Counted from the first letter of the stretch, positions 51,417-60,847 are shown. The stretch: 64,000 bases of DNA from Syntrophotalea carbinolica DSM 2380 (GCF_000012885.1 NC_007498.2:558001-622000), one strand, 5' to 3'. Program-made: numbers and translations. The notes: a model not told the origin generated them from the sequence alone.

Positions 51417-52250
51417 ATGCTCGATCTGAAAATAGACAGCGACAAGTGTACGCGCTGTGAACAGTGCGTCCGGGACTGCCCGTTGAGCGTTCTGGTTATG
51501 GACCAGGGTGTGCCATACGTTGGTGAAGATAAGGCGGAGAAATGTATCGAGTGCCAGCACTGTCTGGCGGTTTGTCCCACCTCGGCCCTCAGTATTTTCG
51601 GTCTGAAACCGGAAGACAGCCTGCCCCTCGAAGGATATTTACCCGACGAAGTTCGGATGGAGACTCTCATCAAGGGGCGTCGCTCCATCCGGCGTTTCCG
51701 GCAGGAACCCGTCGATCCGGCGGTTATCGAAAAGCTGCTCAAAATATCCGCTCATGCGCCGACCGGCGTCAATTCCCGCAAGGTGCTGTTTACCGTGGTT
51801 GAGGATCAGCAGGCCATGGAGCAGGTCAAGCTGGCGACCATGGACGGCATCCGTAAAAGAGTTGAAGAGGAAAGCCTGCCCAAAGGCAAAGAGTTTTACG
51901 GCGGTATCCTGCGGGCGTGGGATAAAGGTGCGGACATCCTGTTTCGCAAGGCACCTCATCTGCTGATGGTGTCCGTCGATGCCAAGGCGCCGACCCCCAC
52001 GGCCGATGGTTTTATCGCCATGACCACTTTCGAGATGATGGCTGCGACCATGGGATTGGGGACCCTGTGGGACGGCCTGGCCAAATGGGCCATGGTCGAC
52101 ATGAACCCGGAACTCGGCACCAAACTCGGCATTCCCGAATCCCACGAGATTGTTTACGTGATGCTGTTCGGCAAACCGGCGGTGACCTACCACCGCACCG
52201 TGCAGCGCGACGCGGACCTCAAGGTCAATCGGGTGGTGTGGGATGATTAG
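51417..52250 (+). CDS. Nitroreductase with N-terminal two-cluster ferredoxin domain
   Basis: 277 residues from ATG 51417 with GGAGG six bases upstream. The first ~60 residues carry two 4Fe-4S motifs (CTRCEQCVRDCP and CIECQHCLAVCP). The rest is a nitroreductase-fold flavoprotein (RRSIRRFRQEPVD, HAPTGVNSRK, GLGTLWDG). The electron path is presumably ferredoxin domain to FMN to an unknown substrate. This fusion is common in strict anaerobes. The gene stands alone and ends in a strong terminator. Confidence 0.92.
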   Translation: MLDLKIDSDKCTRCEQCVRDCPLSVLVMDQGVPYVGEDKAEKCIECQHCLAVCPTSALSIFGLKPEDSLPLEGYLPDEVRMETLIKGRRSIRRFRQEPVDPAVIEKLLKISAHAPTGVNSRKVLFTVVEDQQAMEQVKLATMDGIRKRVEEESLPKGKEFYGGILRAWDKGADILFRKAPHLLMVSVDAKAPTPTADGFIAMTTFEMMAATMGLGTLWDGLAKWAMVDMNPELGTKLGIPESHEIVYVMLFGKPAVTYHRTVQRDADLKVNRVVWDD

Positions 52251-52275
52251 GTTGTCGAAAGCATATTTGTTTGAA

Positions 52276-52310
52276 GAAAAGCCCCGTCGAATGACGGGGC
52301 TTTTCTTTTC
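52276..52310 (+). terminator. Intrinsic terminator after the ferredoxin-nitroreductase gene
   Basis: A perfect 13-base-pair stem (GAAAAGCCCCGTC and complement, tetraloop GAAT) followed by TTTTC, 25 bases after the stop. The A/T symmetry would let it work in both directions. Confidence 0.9.
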
Positions 52311-52639
52311 CCCGGGGGTAAAAAGGGGACAGTGTCGGAGGGATTTTTTGGTTCGGAACAGGTTCAGCCCCTGACCTTTCGAAGGAAATGTGAAGCACTA
52401 TAATTTTCCCATGTTTGTCTGGCCTGCTGCCCTATCCGCCTCCCCGTTTCATTGATTGGCAAATATTTTCCATGCCCTCGTTGACAGGAAGGGGGGCGGT
52501 GATAACTGTTAAACACGTTCTAGCTTAACCGTAAGGGCCAATGTTCCTGTCAGAGATATAAAGCTGCCGGAGGGCAACTCTTGACAGAGTTCGCGGCGGG
52601 AGGAATGGATATTCGGAGCATGCTGAAAGGAGAAGCAAT
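52311..52639. other. Intergenic region upstream of the amidase
   Basis: About 330 bases without a gene. A TTGACA at about 52484 and another at about 52571 lack well-spaced -10 elements. The AAAAAGGGGACAGTGTCGG stretch near 52320 looks like a fragment of a dispersed repeat. AAGGAGA before 52640 is the amidase ribosome site. Confidence 0.4.
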
Positions 52640-54151
52640 ATGGCTTCATTCCCTGAATATGATCAATTTGATGGTACTGGTTTAGCGGAGCTGATCAAAA
52701 AGGGGGAAATCAGCAGCCTGGAAGTATGCGAAGAGGCGATTCGCCGTGCTGAAAACCTCAACCCTCAATTAAATGCGATCATCACAAAAACCTACGCTCT
52801 GGCAAGAGAAACGGCTAAAAGCTCGTGCGGCGACGCTCCCTTCTGCGGTGTTCCCTTTCTGCTGAAAGATGCGCACCATGCCTTGAAGGGGGTTCCCATG
52901 AGTTGCGGCAGCGCGTTACTCAAAACGTACATCCCGCAGTATGATGCCGAAATTGTGCGTCGCTTCAAAAAGGCCGGTTTGATCATACTCGGCAAGACGA
53001 ACACGCCTGAGTTCAAGCTTGCTTATGTTACCGAGCCTAAGGCCTTTGGCCCGACACGGAATCCCTGGAATCCTGAGTACTCGTGCGGCGGCTCCAGCGG
53101 CGGGTCAGCCGCGGCGGTGGCTGCCGGCATTGTTCCCTTCGCATCAGCCACGGATGAGGGAGGATCCATTCGCGTCCCCGCATCTTATTGTGGCCTGTTC
53201 GGCCTCAAGCCGAGCAGGGGACGCAACCCGGTGGGACCCGACTTCGATGAAGAATGGTCGGGCATGTCCCATAGCCATGTTGTTACACGATCTGTTCGAG
53301 ACTCTGCTGTCATGCTCGATGCTGTCTGCGGCTTTGAAAACGGAGCCCCATACGGCATTTTCAACAAGGAAAGACCTTTTATCGAAGAAGTGGATATTGC
53401 ACCGGGCAAGTTGCGAATCGCTTTTTACTTGCGAGCGGCATACGGAAAAAACATACATCCGGAATGCGTGAAGGCGGTAGAGCAGGCATGTACGCTGCTC
53501 ACTGATTTGGGGCATGAAGTCGTAGAAGAAGAGCCTGATTTTCGGGAGGAAGATGCTGCCCTGAACTACGTCATCGTGGTGATCGGGAATGCCGCCGCGC
53601 TTGTCGATAAACTGGTTCGGATTCACGGACGATCCAAAGTGAGACGGGAATTGGAATTGTCAAACTACACCTTTTACGGCCTGGGGCGGGCCCTGAAGGC
53701 GCTCGACTTTGTGAAGGCTAAACGCAGGTGGACGCAGTTCGGGGTAACGATGGATCAGATGCTGAATAAATATGACGTGGTACTCACCCCGACCCTGGGT
53801 CAGCCGCCCGTGCCTGTTGGTTCGCAGCAGCTCGGCAGGGCAGATCGGTTTTCGATGAAGCTGATCGCTTCGTTTATCGGCAGCATGATGTTAACCAGCC
53901 GGAAACTGACCGACGCGATACTTGATAAAACCGTTGATACGATAATGAGGGGGCAGATGCCGGTCACATTCATTGCCAACATTACCGGACAGCCGGCAAT
54001 GTCTGTACCGTTGCATTGGTCAAAAGACGGATTGCCTTGCGGAGTACAGTTTATCGGTCGCTATGGCGATGAAGCGAAATTACTGCGACTCGCCGGCCAG
54101 TTGGAAAAAGCACAGCCGTGGTTCGATAAGAGGCCGCAGATTCAGCAGTGA
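52640..54151 (+). CDS. Amidase signature family hydrolase
   Basis: 503 residues, ATG 52640 after AAGGAGAAGCAAT. The Ser-cisSer-Lys triad of the amidase signature family is present: Lys near 75 in VPFLLKD, cis-Ser near 152 in CGGSSGGSAA, nucleophile Ser near 176 in DEGGSIR. The C-terminal ITGQPAMSVPLHWSKDGLPCGVQFIG block is also typical. The substrate cannot be assigned; the closest types I recall are 6-aminohexanoate cyclic dimer hydrolase-like and aryl acylamidases. The protein has no signal peptide. It seems to be a single-gene unit unrelated to its neighbours. Confidence 0.93.
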   Translation: MASFPEYDQFDGTGLAELIKKGEISSLEVCEEAIRRAENLNPQLNAIITKTYALARETAKSSCGDAPFCGVPFLLKDAHHALKGVPMSCGSALLKTYIPQYDAEIVRRFKKAGLIILGKTNTPEFKLAYVTEPKAFGPTRNPWNPEYSCGGSSGGSAAAVAAGIVPFASATDEGGSIRVPASYCGLFGLKPSRGRNPVGPDFDEEWSGMSHSHVVTRSVRDSAVMLDAVCGFENGAPYGIFNKERPFIEEVDIAPGKLRIAFYLRAAYGKNIHPECVKAVEQACTLLTDLGHEVVEEEPDFREEDAALNYVIVVIGNAAALVDKLVRIHGRSKVRRELELSNYTFYGLGRALKALDFVKAKRRWTQFGVTMDQMLNKYDVVLTPTLGQPPVPVGSQQLGRADRFSMKLIASFIGSMMLTSRKLTDAILDKTVDTIMRGQMPVTFIANITGQPAMSVPLHWSKDGLPCGVQFIGRYGDEAKLLRLAGQLEKAQPWFDKRPQIQQ

Positions 54152-54819
54152 ATCACATTTTTCGAAATACCGCCAAGCGACTTGATGGAGACCAATTCCC
54201 GTGGACGCGAATCGTCACGGCAAAATCCAGGACGGCCCGATCGGTACATTGCAGAGATCAGGTCCGGAAGTTGTTGTAAAATACGCAACATGCGTTGTAG
54301 TGAAGATGGGATTCTCGAATGGGGCTCAGGAACGACGGCATCCGATAGGCGCACAGGTTGTCGATTTGCAACTCCATTAGACACCATGTTTAAAAGCGGG
54401 TCTGTAACCCCATGAAAATGGCAAATTATCTCCAAAACACAGGTTTTTATGCCAATGTTATGCAAGAGGTATCTCATTGAATGCACGTGTGATGCTCATT
54501 GAGGTGACAGCCTCTTGAAACTCTGATGTTTCGAAATCGCCCGACAAAGTATCTGCCACCCTTCCTCTGTACCATGGCGAAGGTAAAACTCAACAAAAAC
54601 GCCGTCTCGCCGATAAAGTCGATTTAAGTGAAAAGTTTTTTCCTTGCGCTTCGCACTCTGCGATTGCTCCCCGTTTCTGGACTGCGCGCTGTTGCTATAC
54701 GGATATGAAAATCTAATGAGTTGAAATATATAGCTTGTGGGATTATAACCCTAATTTTTCCTATAGAATCACTATTTTTATGGTACTATATACCTAAATA
54801 AAACTCTTGGAGCTAATGA
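54152..54819. other. AT-richer intergenic region before hipA
   Basis: 668 bases without a gene I can support. On the minus strand a frame from 54750 to a stop at 54496 stays open for 84 codons and gives a protein-like sequence (LNRLYRRDGVFVEFYLRHG) but has no start codon, so it may be a gene remnant. The last 120 bases are very AT-rich, suitable for the hipA promoter. Base composition here and in hipA is lower in GC than in the flanking genes. Confidence 0.45.
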
Positions 54820-56112
54820 ATGGATGAAGTCAGTGTCGAAATGTATGTCAAAGGGGAATGGCGCAAGGTAGCCGACTTCGGTGTTTACGGGAAAAATTAT
54901 GGGGCGGGGTATCATTCTAAATGCCATCTCTCATATGACATTGACTATGTCCTCTCACGAATGGAAGAAGACCGAATCGTTGATCGGGTAGGCTGCCGCT
55001 ACCCCATTAACTTTGACCTCTACGAAGCTGATAGCTGGCCGGCCTTTTTGCTCGATCTGTTGCCGACCGGTGCAGCACGAGAAGCCTGGCTCAAAATGCT
55101 TGGGATTAGAGACGACACTTCGTCCTGGTGGCAGCTTTTGAGATTTGCGACTGGGAATCCGCCTGGGAATCTTCGCATTGCCGGCGCCGCCGTCAAGGCA
55201 AAAGCGCATCCCGGTTTTGAAAAGAAAATGGTCATAGAGAAAAATGTCGACTTTATTGAGTACGCCGAAGCCAATGGCGCTCTGGTTGCGGGAGCCAGCG
55301 ACGTGCAAGGCCAGGCTCCAAAATTTTTACTGGTGGAGGATCGCAACGAACGTTGGCATGCAGAGGGGGCTATCCCCGAGGACCGGGTCAAATGTTATTG
55401 GCTTGTCAAATTCCCAAGAGGAAAAACTGCTGCCGACAGACTGGTGCTTCGTAATGAGGCACCATATTACGAAGTGGCCAGAGCCTTTGGTCTTCGTACC
55501 GCAGCACCTTTGAAATATGAGGATGGCGCCCTGTTTGTTCGTCGCTTCGATCGAAGGGTAACACAAGGCGGTGTGGAAAGATTCGGATTGGAAAGCATGA
55601 CCTCGGTTTGCGGTATCAGCGAATTTGGACTTAGAGGTTCCCACAATGAGGCATGTAAAATGATCCATCGCTATGCAACTGAGCCGCGCAAAGAAATCCC
55701 GGAATACATCAAAAGGGATATTCTCAATGTTGCCCTGAGGAATACCGACAACCACGGAAGAAACACAGCCTTTCTAAAATCGCCCTTGGGGGTTGTCACC
55801 CTGTCTCCACTGTTCGACTTTGCCCCTATGTTTAAAGACCCTGAAGGAATCGCCAGGGCTTACAGATGGGACGCTGAGGGCGAAATGGAGATCGGATTGC
55901 CTGACTGGGGTTATGTAGCCGAGGCGCTCGAAAAGGAAGTAGACATCGACAGCAAACAGCTTCGTAGTTGGTTGGCCGATTGTGCATCCGAGGTTGAGGA
56001 TCTGCCAGATACGATGGTCCGTTGCGGCGTTGAGGAAAGTCTTGTCGATGACCTCTCCAGAAGAATTCAACAGGTCGCTCAAAAACTGAAAGAGGCGCGT
56101 CCGGCACAGTAA
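54820..56112 (+). CDS. hipA: HipA-type kinase toxin
   Basis: 430 residues, ATG 54820 with GGAG eight bases upstream. The HipA kinase core is recognisable: a Lys in the YWLVKFPRG strand, the N-x-D-x-H catalytic loop in LRNTDNHGRN, and the DF metal-binding motif in LSPLFDFAPM. HipA kinases phosphorylate and inactivate aminoacyl-tRNA synthetases, giving growth arrest. The gene lies before its XRE-type partner, the reverse of the classical hipBA order. Lower GC content than the flanks suggests acquisition by transfer. Confidence 0.85.
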   Translation: MDEVSVEMYVKGEWRKVADFGVYGKNYGAGYHSKCHLSYDIDYVLSRMEEDRIVDRVGCRYPINFDLYEADSWPAFLLDLLPTGAAREAWLKMLGIRDDTSSWWQLLRFATGNPPGNLRIAGAAVKAKAHPGFEKKMVIEKNVDFIEYAEANGALVAGASDVQGQAPKFLLVEDRNERWHAEGAIPEDRVKCYWLVKFPRGKTAADRLVLRNEAPYYEVARAFGLRTAAPLKYEDGALFVRRFDRRVTQGGVERFGLESMTSVCGISEFGLRGSHNEACKMIHRYATEPRKEIPEYIKRDILNVALRNTDNHGRNTAFLKSPLGVVTLSPLFDFAPMFKDPEGIARAYRWDAEGEMEIGLPDWGYVAEALEKEVDIDSKQLRSWLADCASEVEDLPDTMVRCGVEESLVDDLSRRIQQVAQKLKEARPAQ

Positions 56113-56128
56113 GAGAAGGGAAGTGTCA

Positions 56129-56404
56129 ATGAAAAGACCCGATGCAAAAGAGATGAAAAGGCTGCGCCAGGAGTTCTTCAATGACATAGAGGAGGGTCGT
56201 ATTACCCTGGCGGAAGCAACAAGAAGGATGCGTAAGATTTTGGGCATGAACAGAAGGGAATACGCAGAAAAGGTCTTGAAAATTGGTTTTGAAACCCTGC
56301 AAGCCGTAGAGACAGGGAAGGGAAACCCGACCCTGAAAACACTTAAGATCATCGGCGCCCCTTTTGGATTGGAGGTTGGATTCGTCCGAAAAAAGGGCGA
56401 ATAA
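56129..56404 (+). CDS. HipB-like helix-turn-helix antitoxin
   Basis: 91 residues from ATG 56129 (AGGGA seven bases upstream; a GTG at 56123 is possible). The central region (RMRKILGMNRREYAEKVLKIGFETLQAVETGKGNPTLKTL, here as one helix-turn-helix of about 40 residues) matches XRE-type DNA-binding proteins. The first 35 residues form a charged helix not usual in short HipB proteins. The start is 16 bases after the hipA stop, so the two form an operon. It presumably neutralises HipA and represses the promoter in the AT-rich leader. Confidence 0.82.
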   Translation: MKRPDAKEMKRLRQEFFNDIEEGRITLAEATRRMRKILGMNRREYAEKVLKIGFETLQAVETGKGNPTLKTLKIIGAPFGLEVGFVRKKGE

Positions 56405-56632
56405 CGGTATTCGGTGGACAAACACGGGGGCCTTCCAAAATTTGATAATGGGGTTTTATGACGCCCCGGGCGACAGGTTCAGAGTGCCAGATTGCCAAGT
56501 GGTGAATCGTATGCCCTAAGATATCCCCGAATGGATGAGCAGATTATCCGGGATTTATCCGTCAATCCAAAAAGGACAATGGGCTCGTCCTCGGCAGCAA
56601 TAAAGCCAAGCAAGGATGGTGATTGCGCCTGG

Positions 56633-57082
56633 TTAATCCCGCACGGACAGGATAAACCGCCGGGCGATATATACGACACTTTCGGGGATGATGATCGGGA
56701 AGAAGCGCTGCGGCTGGTTAAGGTAATCGCTTACCCGATTGCTGTCCTGGGGCAGGTCGACGAAAACTTCGCCGGTAATTTCCTTGCCGCACAGGGTAGT
56801 GATTCCCACGGTATATTTTTTGCCCAGCATCATCAGGTCGTCCAGCTCTTCGTCTGCCGGGGTTATCGCCTGGATGATGTTGGCGACGTTCAGTTGAAGT
56901 GTACCGTTCGCTGTCTTGACGGGTAAAAAAGCCTCTTCGCTGTTCAGCAGTTCGCCGACGCGTTGGGGGCTGTGCCGGTGAGCTTCGTAAGGGCTGAGAA
57001 AAACATCTCCTTCGACCTGTTTGCCATCGGCAAGGGTGAAAATTACCCGGCGCAGGTTTTTGGCTATTTTCCGATCATCCAT
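56633..57082 (-). CDS. Small conserved-looking protein of unknown function, linked to pilT
   Basis: 149 residues with no signal peptide or membrane segment. Two repeated beta-rich units can be seen: RRVIFTLADGKQVEGDVFL near residues 11-30 and VGITTLCGKEITGEVFVDLP near 91-111, so the protein may be an internal duplication of a small barrel. I do not recognise the family. It begins 15 bases after the pilT stop on the same strand, so co-expression with the retraction ATPase is likely. Confidence 0.75.
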   Translation of the reverse strand: MDDRKIAKNLRRVIFTLADGKQVEGDVFLSPYEAHRHSPQRVGELLNSEEAFLPVKTANGTLQLNVANIIQAITPADEELDDLMMLGKKYTVGITTLCGKEITGEVFVDLPQDSNRVSDYLNQPQRFFPIIIPESVVYIARRFILSVRD

Positions 57083-57097
57083 AAGCTCTCCTTTGTC

Positions 57098-58141
57098 TTA
57101 TTGGAACAGGGCCTTGTTGGAGGCGAATTTGTGAGCTTCCTCGCGGGTGATTTTTCCCGCGGTCAGAAGATCCTGAATGGCCTGGTCCATGAGCTGCATG
57201 CCCTGCGTTTTACCGGTTTGAATAACCGACGGAATCTGGAAGGTTTTACCTTCCCGGATCAGGTTGGAGACGGCCGAATTTACAGACAGGATCTCAAGGG
57301 CGGCGCAACGCTTGCCGTCCACCGTCCTTAGCAGTTGTTGGGCGATGACTCCCTTGAGGGATTCGCCGAGCATGGTGCGGACCTGCTCCTGCTGGTTGGT
57401 GGGAAAGACATTGATGATGCGATCCACCGTTTTGGCGGCGCTGCTGGTATGCAGGGTGCCAAATACCAGATGCCCGGTTTCTGCCGCCGTGATGGCCAGT
57501 TCGATGGTTTCCAGATCGCGCATCTCGCCGACCAGGATCAGATCCGGATCTTCGCGTAGAGCCGCTTTGAGGGCGGCGGCAAAGGAGCGGGTGTGGCGCC
57601 CGACTTCTCGCTGATTGATGAGGCTCTGCTGGCTGACATGCACGAATTCAATGGGATCTTCGACGGTAAGGATGTGTTCTTTGCGGGTCCGGTTGACATG
57701 ATCGATCATGGCCGCCAGGGTGGTCGATTTGCCGCTTCCGGTCGGTCCGGTGACCAGTACCAGACCTTTTTTGAACTGGGTGAAATCGAGTACCGCAGGG
57801 GGAAGGCCAAGCTGGTCGGCGCTGAGGATCTCAGCGGGAATCAGGCGAAACACAGCGCCCATACCGAGCCGGCCCATAAAGATGTTGGCACGAAAACGCG
57901 ATTTAAGCTCCGTTACCTCATAGGCAAAATCGAGATCGCGGGTCGTTTCATAGGTTTTGCGCTGGGCTTCGCCCATAATTTCGTAGAGCAACGCCTTATT
58001 TTGTTCGTGGGTCAGAACTTGAGTCAAAATGGGTTCCAGTTGCCCCGATCGGCGTATAAGCGGCGGATTGCCTGCTGAAAGGTGCAGGTCCGATCCGCCT
58101 TTTTCTTTCAATATTTTGAACAGCGCATCAATTTTTGCCAT
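57098..58141 (-). CDS. pilT: PilT-type twitching motility ATPase
   Basis: 347 residues from ATG 58139-58141 with AGGA seven bases upstream. The N-terminal PAS-like domain is followed by Walker A GPTGSGKSTT, the Asp box (ILTVEDPIEFVH), Walker B (LILVGEMRDLETIE) and the His box (HLVFGTLHTSSAAKT). The C-terminal AIRNLIREGK-like motif appears as SAVSNLIREGK, needed for retraction. A normal-length PilT that disassembles type IV pili at the inner membrane. No pilus structural genes are near. Confidence 0.95.
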   Translation of the reverse strand: MAKIDALFKILKEKGGSDLHLSAGNPPLIRRSGQLEPILTQVLTHEQNKALLYEIMGEAQRKTYETTRDLDFAYEVTELKSRFRANIFMGRLGMGAVFRLIPAEILSADQLGLPPAVLDFTQFKKGLVLVTGPTGSGKSTTLAAMIDHVNRTRKEHILTVEDPIEFVHVSQQSLINQREVGRHTRSFAAALKAALREDPDLILVGEMRDLETIELAITAAETGHLVFGTLHTSSAAKTVDRIINVFPTNQQEQVRTMLGESLKGVIAQQLLRTVDGKRCAALEILSVNSAVSNLIREGKTFQIPSVIQTGKTQGMQLMDQAIQDLLTAGKITREEAHKFASNKALFQ

Positions 58142-58639
58142 GAAGTGATCCTTGCTCGTTTTAGGTAAAGGCACAGGCAGACGTTGTTTTTACCGGGGTG
58201 TCAGCAAATCCGCCCGGAAACCGATGGTAGCGATGAAGCCTGCCAGTCTGCAATTGCAGATTATATGCCTTTCACTCTCGGAGAAAATACGGTGGGAAAT
58301 TAGGGTATTTCACATGTCGCTGTCAACAGCTTATGGATATTCAGGCGATGGATTGGGGCACTGTCACAGGATTGGGGTGTGGCGTGCATAAAAAAAGGCG
58401 CGTTGTCCTGGAGGTGGAGGCAACGCGCCAAAAGATGGAGGTTTGAACCGTGTTGTTTATCGCTCTGTCGAGCGCTGTGTTTTATGGCTGAACTATACCC
58501 CCCTGCCAAAAGATCCGCCACGTGGCATTGCGTAAAAAAGGCGGGCATGTCTTCCCTTGGCAACTGTGCATTTGAACAGTTTCTCGTTTTTAAGCATAAA
58601 AAACCATGTATAAACAACAGGTTGACGAGCTTTGGTGTT
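58142..58639. other. Intergenic region between pilT and VOC gene, contains candidate sRNA
   Basis: About 500 bases with no convincing protein gene. The part at 58388-58485 looks like a minus-strand small RNA with its own terminator and -10 element (listed separately). The rest, including the pilT promoter near 58260-58330, has no clear signals. Confidence 0.5.
58388..58485 (-). ncRNA. Candidate small RNA with anti-Shine-Dalgarno-like loop
   Basis: On the minus strand a -10-like TATAGT (58492-58497) is followed about 100 bases later by a nine-base-pair terminator stem (58397-58405/58421-58429) and seven T residues. No coding frame fits. The terminator loop reads CCTCCACCTCCAGGA and another ACCTCC lies just upstream, so three unpaired CCUCC-type segments could pair with ribosome sites. 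No good -35 element was found. Confidence 0.45.
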
Positions 58640-59020
58640 TTAGGCCTTAAGGACCTCGATCAAATATCCGTCGGGATCCGCCAGAAAGTAAAATCTCGGA
58701 TCACCACCCGTCAGGCTTTTGAGTGGTTTGGGATGAAGTCCCATGGCTTCATGTTGCTTGTGGGATGCGATCAGATCTGCGACCCCTACCGCCAGGTGGG
58801 AGTAGCCATTGCCCAACGCGTAGGGTTCTTCCTGGTCGTGGTTCCATGTCAATTCCAGTTCGAAAGTGCCGCCCGGACTGCGCAGCCATGCCAGGGTGCA
58901 TTTATGCTCGGGCAACTCAAGCCGCCGTACGACCTCGAAGCCGAAAGCCTGCTGATAGAAAAGTTCGGATTTTTTCAGGTCCATGACCCGGATACAGGTA
59001 TGAATCATTTGATATTTCAT
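58640..59020 (-). CDS. Glyoxalase/VOC-family protein (lactoylglutathione lyase-like)
   Basis: 126 residues from ATG 59018-59020, AAGGAG upstream. Two beta-alpha-beta-beta-beta halves are visible, with metal ligand candidates in the order of glyoxalase I: His near residue 8 (MIHTCIRV), Glu in FELELTW, His in YSHLAVGV and Glu in YLIEVL. This is glyoxalase I size and pattern, suggesting methylglyoxal detoxification, though the thiol cofactor is unknown in this organism. Single gene. Confidence 0.88.
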   Translation of the reverse strand: MKYQMIHTCIRVMDLKKSELFYQQAFGFEVVRRLELPEHKCTLAWLRSPGGTFELELTWNHDQEEPYALGNGYSHLAVGVADLIASHKQHEAMGLHPKPLKSLTGGDPRFYFLADPDGYLIEVLKA

Positions 59021-59401
59021 CTTTAAGACTCCTTTGCTGCCCGTTGTGGGCCTGGGTGAAAATTCTGGATGCAGTATACGCAATGTACGTGTTTTCGGCT
59101 ACGATGATTTGTTTCCCAAGCTCGAAGCATCTGCCCCGACTATGGCATGTTGGCGAATAAATATAATAACGCGGATCCGGAATGATCTTAACCTTTAATG
59201 TTTTTATTGTGGCATGCGCGCCTTCGGGGCAGCGGGGCGGGGACGGAGAAACCTTTCCTGGCTCCTAACAGCTTCGTAACCATCCGAAGCGACAATCTTG
59301 TTTGTAAAAAAACAGAACCGGAAGCGCGGTAGATTTTGGTGCCTGAGCAGCGTTTTGTTAAAGTAAGAAGGATTTTTGTGGTTTTTCGCTAAGGAGTTCA
59401 A
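59021..59401. other. Intergenic region between divergent VOC and cardiolipin synthase genes
   Basis: 381 bases without a gene. It should contain promoters for both flanking genes. Nothing beyond moderately AT-rich tracts near 59150-59200 and 59340-59390 was recognised. Confidence 0.4.
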
Positions 59402-60841
59402 ATGGCCTACGCCTGGCTTGAAGATCTTTTCTGGCTGTTGTTGGTGGGGTACGGCGTGCTGACGGCATGGCATGCCTTGTTGTACAAACGCGATCCGCGT
59501 GCGGCACTCGGTTGGATCGTCACCGCCCTGGCGATACCCGGCATCGGTCCTGTGCTTTACTGGCTGCTGGGAGTGAACCGTATCCGTACCCGGGGCCGCG
59601 GTTGGCAGGAGGGCGGACAGGGACTGCCCATGCGTGTGGCGCAGCAGGTCGACGGGGCAGGGGCAATGGTACCAACCGCCTTGGCATCCTATAGAGAATG
59701 CTACGCTCCCTACCTGGACCTGGCCGAGGCGGTAACCCGGCGGCCGCTGCTTTGCGGTAATGACATCGAAATTCTGTTCAACGGCGACGGGGCGTATCCG
59801 GCCATGCTGCAGGCCGTTGAGGATGCCCACCGGCACATTTATCTGTCGAGTTATATCTTTGAGAGCAACGCCACCGGTCGGCGATTTGTCGAAGCTCTGG
59901 CCCGAGCTGTAAAACGAGGGGTCGAGGTGCGGGTGTTGGTCGATGCGCTTGGCGAATGCTATTCCTGGCCCCGTATCAGCAGCCTGCTGCATCGTCACAA
60001 CGTACCCGTCGCCCGGTTTCTGCCTTTTTCTCTCGGTGGTCGCGGTATGCATTTCAATTTGCGCAATCATCGTAAATTGCTGGTGGTGGATGGCCGCCTC
60101 GGTTTTACCGGCGGCATGAATATCGGCGACCGGCATCTGGTTGCAGGGGCATCGGTTGGCGGTGTGAAAGATCTGCATTTTCGCATTGCCGGGCCGGTGG
60201 CCGGGCAGATGCGGGATGCTTTTTGCGAGGACTGGGCCTTTGCAACGGGTGAAAGACTGTCGCCGAGTGCCGTGTCCGACGACACCGCGGGGCAGGCCAT
60301 ATGTCGCGGGATCAGTGCCGGCCCCAACGAAGATTTCGAAAAGCTGCACTGGTTGTTGACCGGTGTTCTGGCGGTTGCCCGTCAGAGGGTCTGTATCATG
60401 ACGCCCTACTTCATTCCCGATCGCGGACTGATGACGGCTTTGAACAGTGCCGCTTTGCGCGGGGTCGAGGTCGAGCTTCTGCTGCCGGAGCGAAGTAATC
60501 TGCCGCTGGTGCATTGGGCGAGTCGTAGTTACCTCTGGGAGTTGCTGCAGTATGGGGTGCGTATATACTGGCAGCCGCCCCCTTTCGATCACACCAAATT
60601 GCTGTTGGTCGATCATCAGTACAGCCAGGTCGGTTCCGCTAATCTCGATCCGCGCAGCCTGCGTCTTAATTTCGAATTTAATCTGGAAATCTTCGATGCC
60701 GCAGTCAACGCCCGGCTTGCCGGGCATTTTGCGGCCTGCCGCAACGCCGCCCGCCGCGTCACCTTGGAGGAGGTCGATGGTCGCCCCCTGCCGGTAAAGA
60801 TGCGCGATGCTACGGCAAAGCTGTTTTCCCCCTATTTGTGA
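59402..60841 (+). CDS. cls: Cardiolipin synthase (phospholipase D family)
   Basis: 479 residues. Two N-terminal membrane segments (about 8-25 and 38-58, containing WIVTALAIPGIGPVLYW) anchor the protein. Two phospholipase D HxK motifs follow: HRKLLVVDG near residue 222 with GGMNIGD, and HTKLLLVD near residue 396 with GSANLDPRS. This is the ClsA-like layout and joins two phosphatidylglycerols, or PG with another phospholipid, in the inner membrane. The gene ends just before a heptamer array and a long palindromic terminator. Confidence 0.94.
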   Translation: MAYAWLEDLFWLLLVGYGVLTAWHALLYKRDPRAALGWIVTALAIPGIGPVLYWLLGVNRIRTRGRGWQEGGQGLPMRVAQQVDGAGAMVPTALASYRECYAPYLDLAEAVTRRPLLCGNDIEILFNGDGAYPAMLQAVEDAHRHIYLSSYIFESNATGRRFVEALARAVKRGVEVRVLVDALGECYSWPRISSLLHRHNVPVARFLPFSLGGRGMHFNLRNHRKLLVVDGRLGFTGGMNIGDRHLVAGASVGGVKDLHFRIAGPVAGQMRDAFCEDWAFATGERLSPSAVSDDTAGQAICRGISAGPNEDFEKLHWLLTGVLAVARQRVCIMTPYFIPDRGLMTALNSAALRGVEVELLLPERSNLPLVHWASRSYLWELLQYGVRIYWQPPPFDHTKLLLVDHQYSQVGSANLDPRSLRLNFEFNLEIFDAAVNARLAGHFAACRNAARRVTLEEVDGRPLPVKMRDATAKLFSPYL

Positions 60842-60847
60842 AAGGCA

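Noticed and set aside
54142-54486. 114-codon minus-strand frame after the amidase
   Set aside because: No ribosome site, odd composition, and an equally long frame on the other strand; neither resembles a known protein.
54496-54750. 84-codon protein-like minus-strand frame
   Set aside because: It contains no ATG, GTG or TTG start and no ribosome site; kept only as a possible remnant in the intergenic note.
58300-58617. 105-codon minus-strand frame upstream of pilT
   Set aside because: Runs through a terminator hairpin and the candidate sRNA, with no ribosome site.
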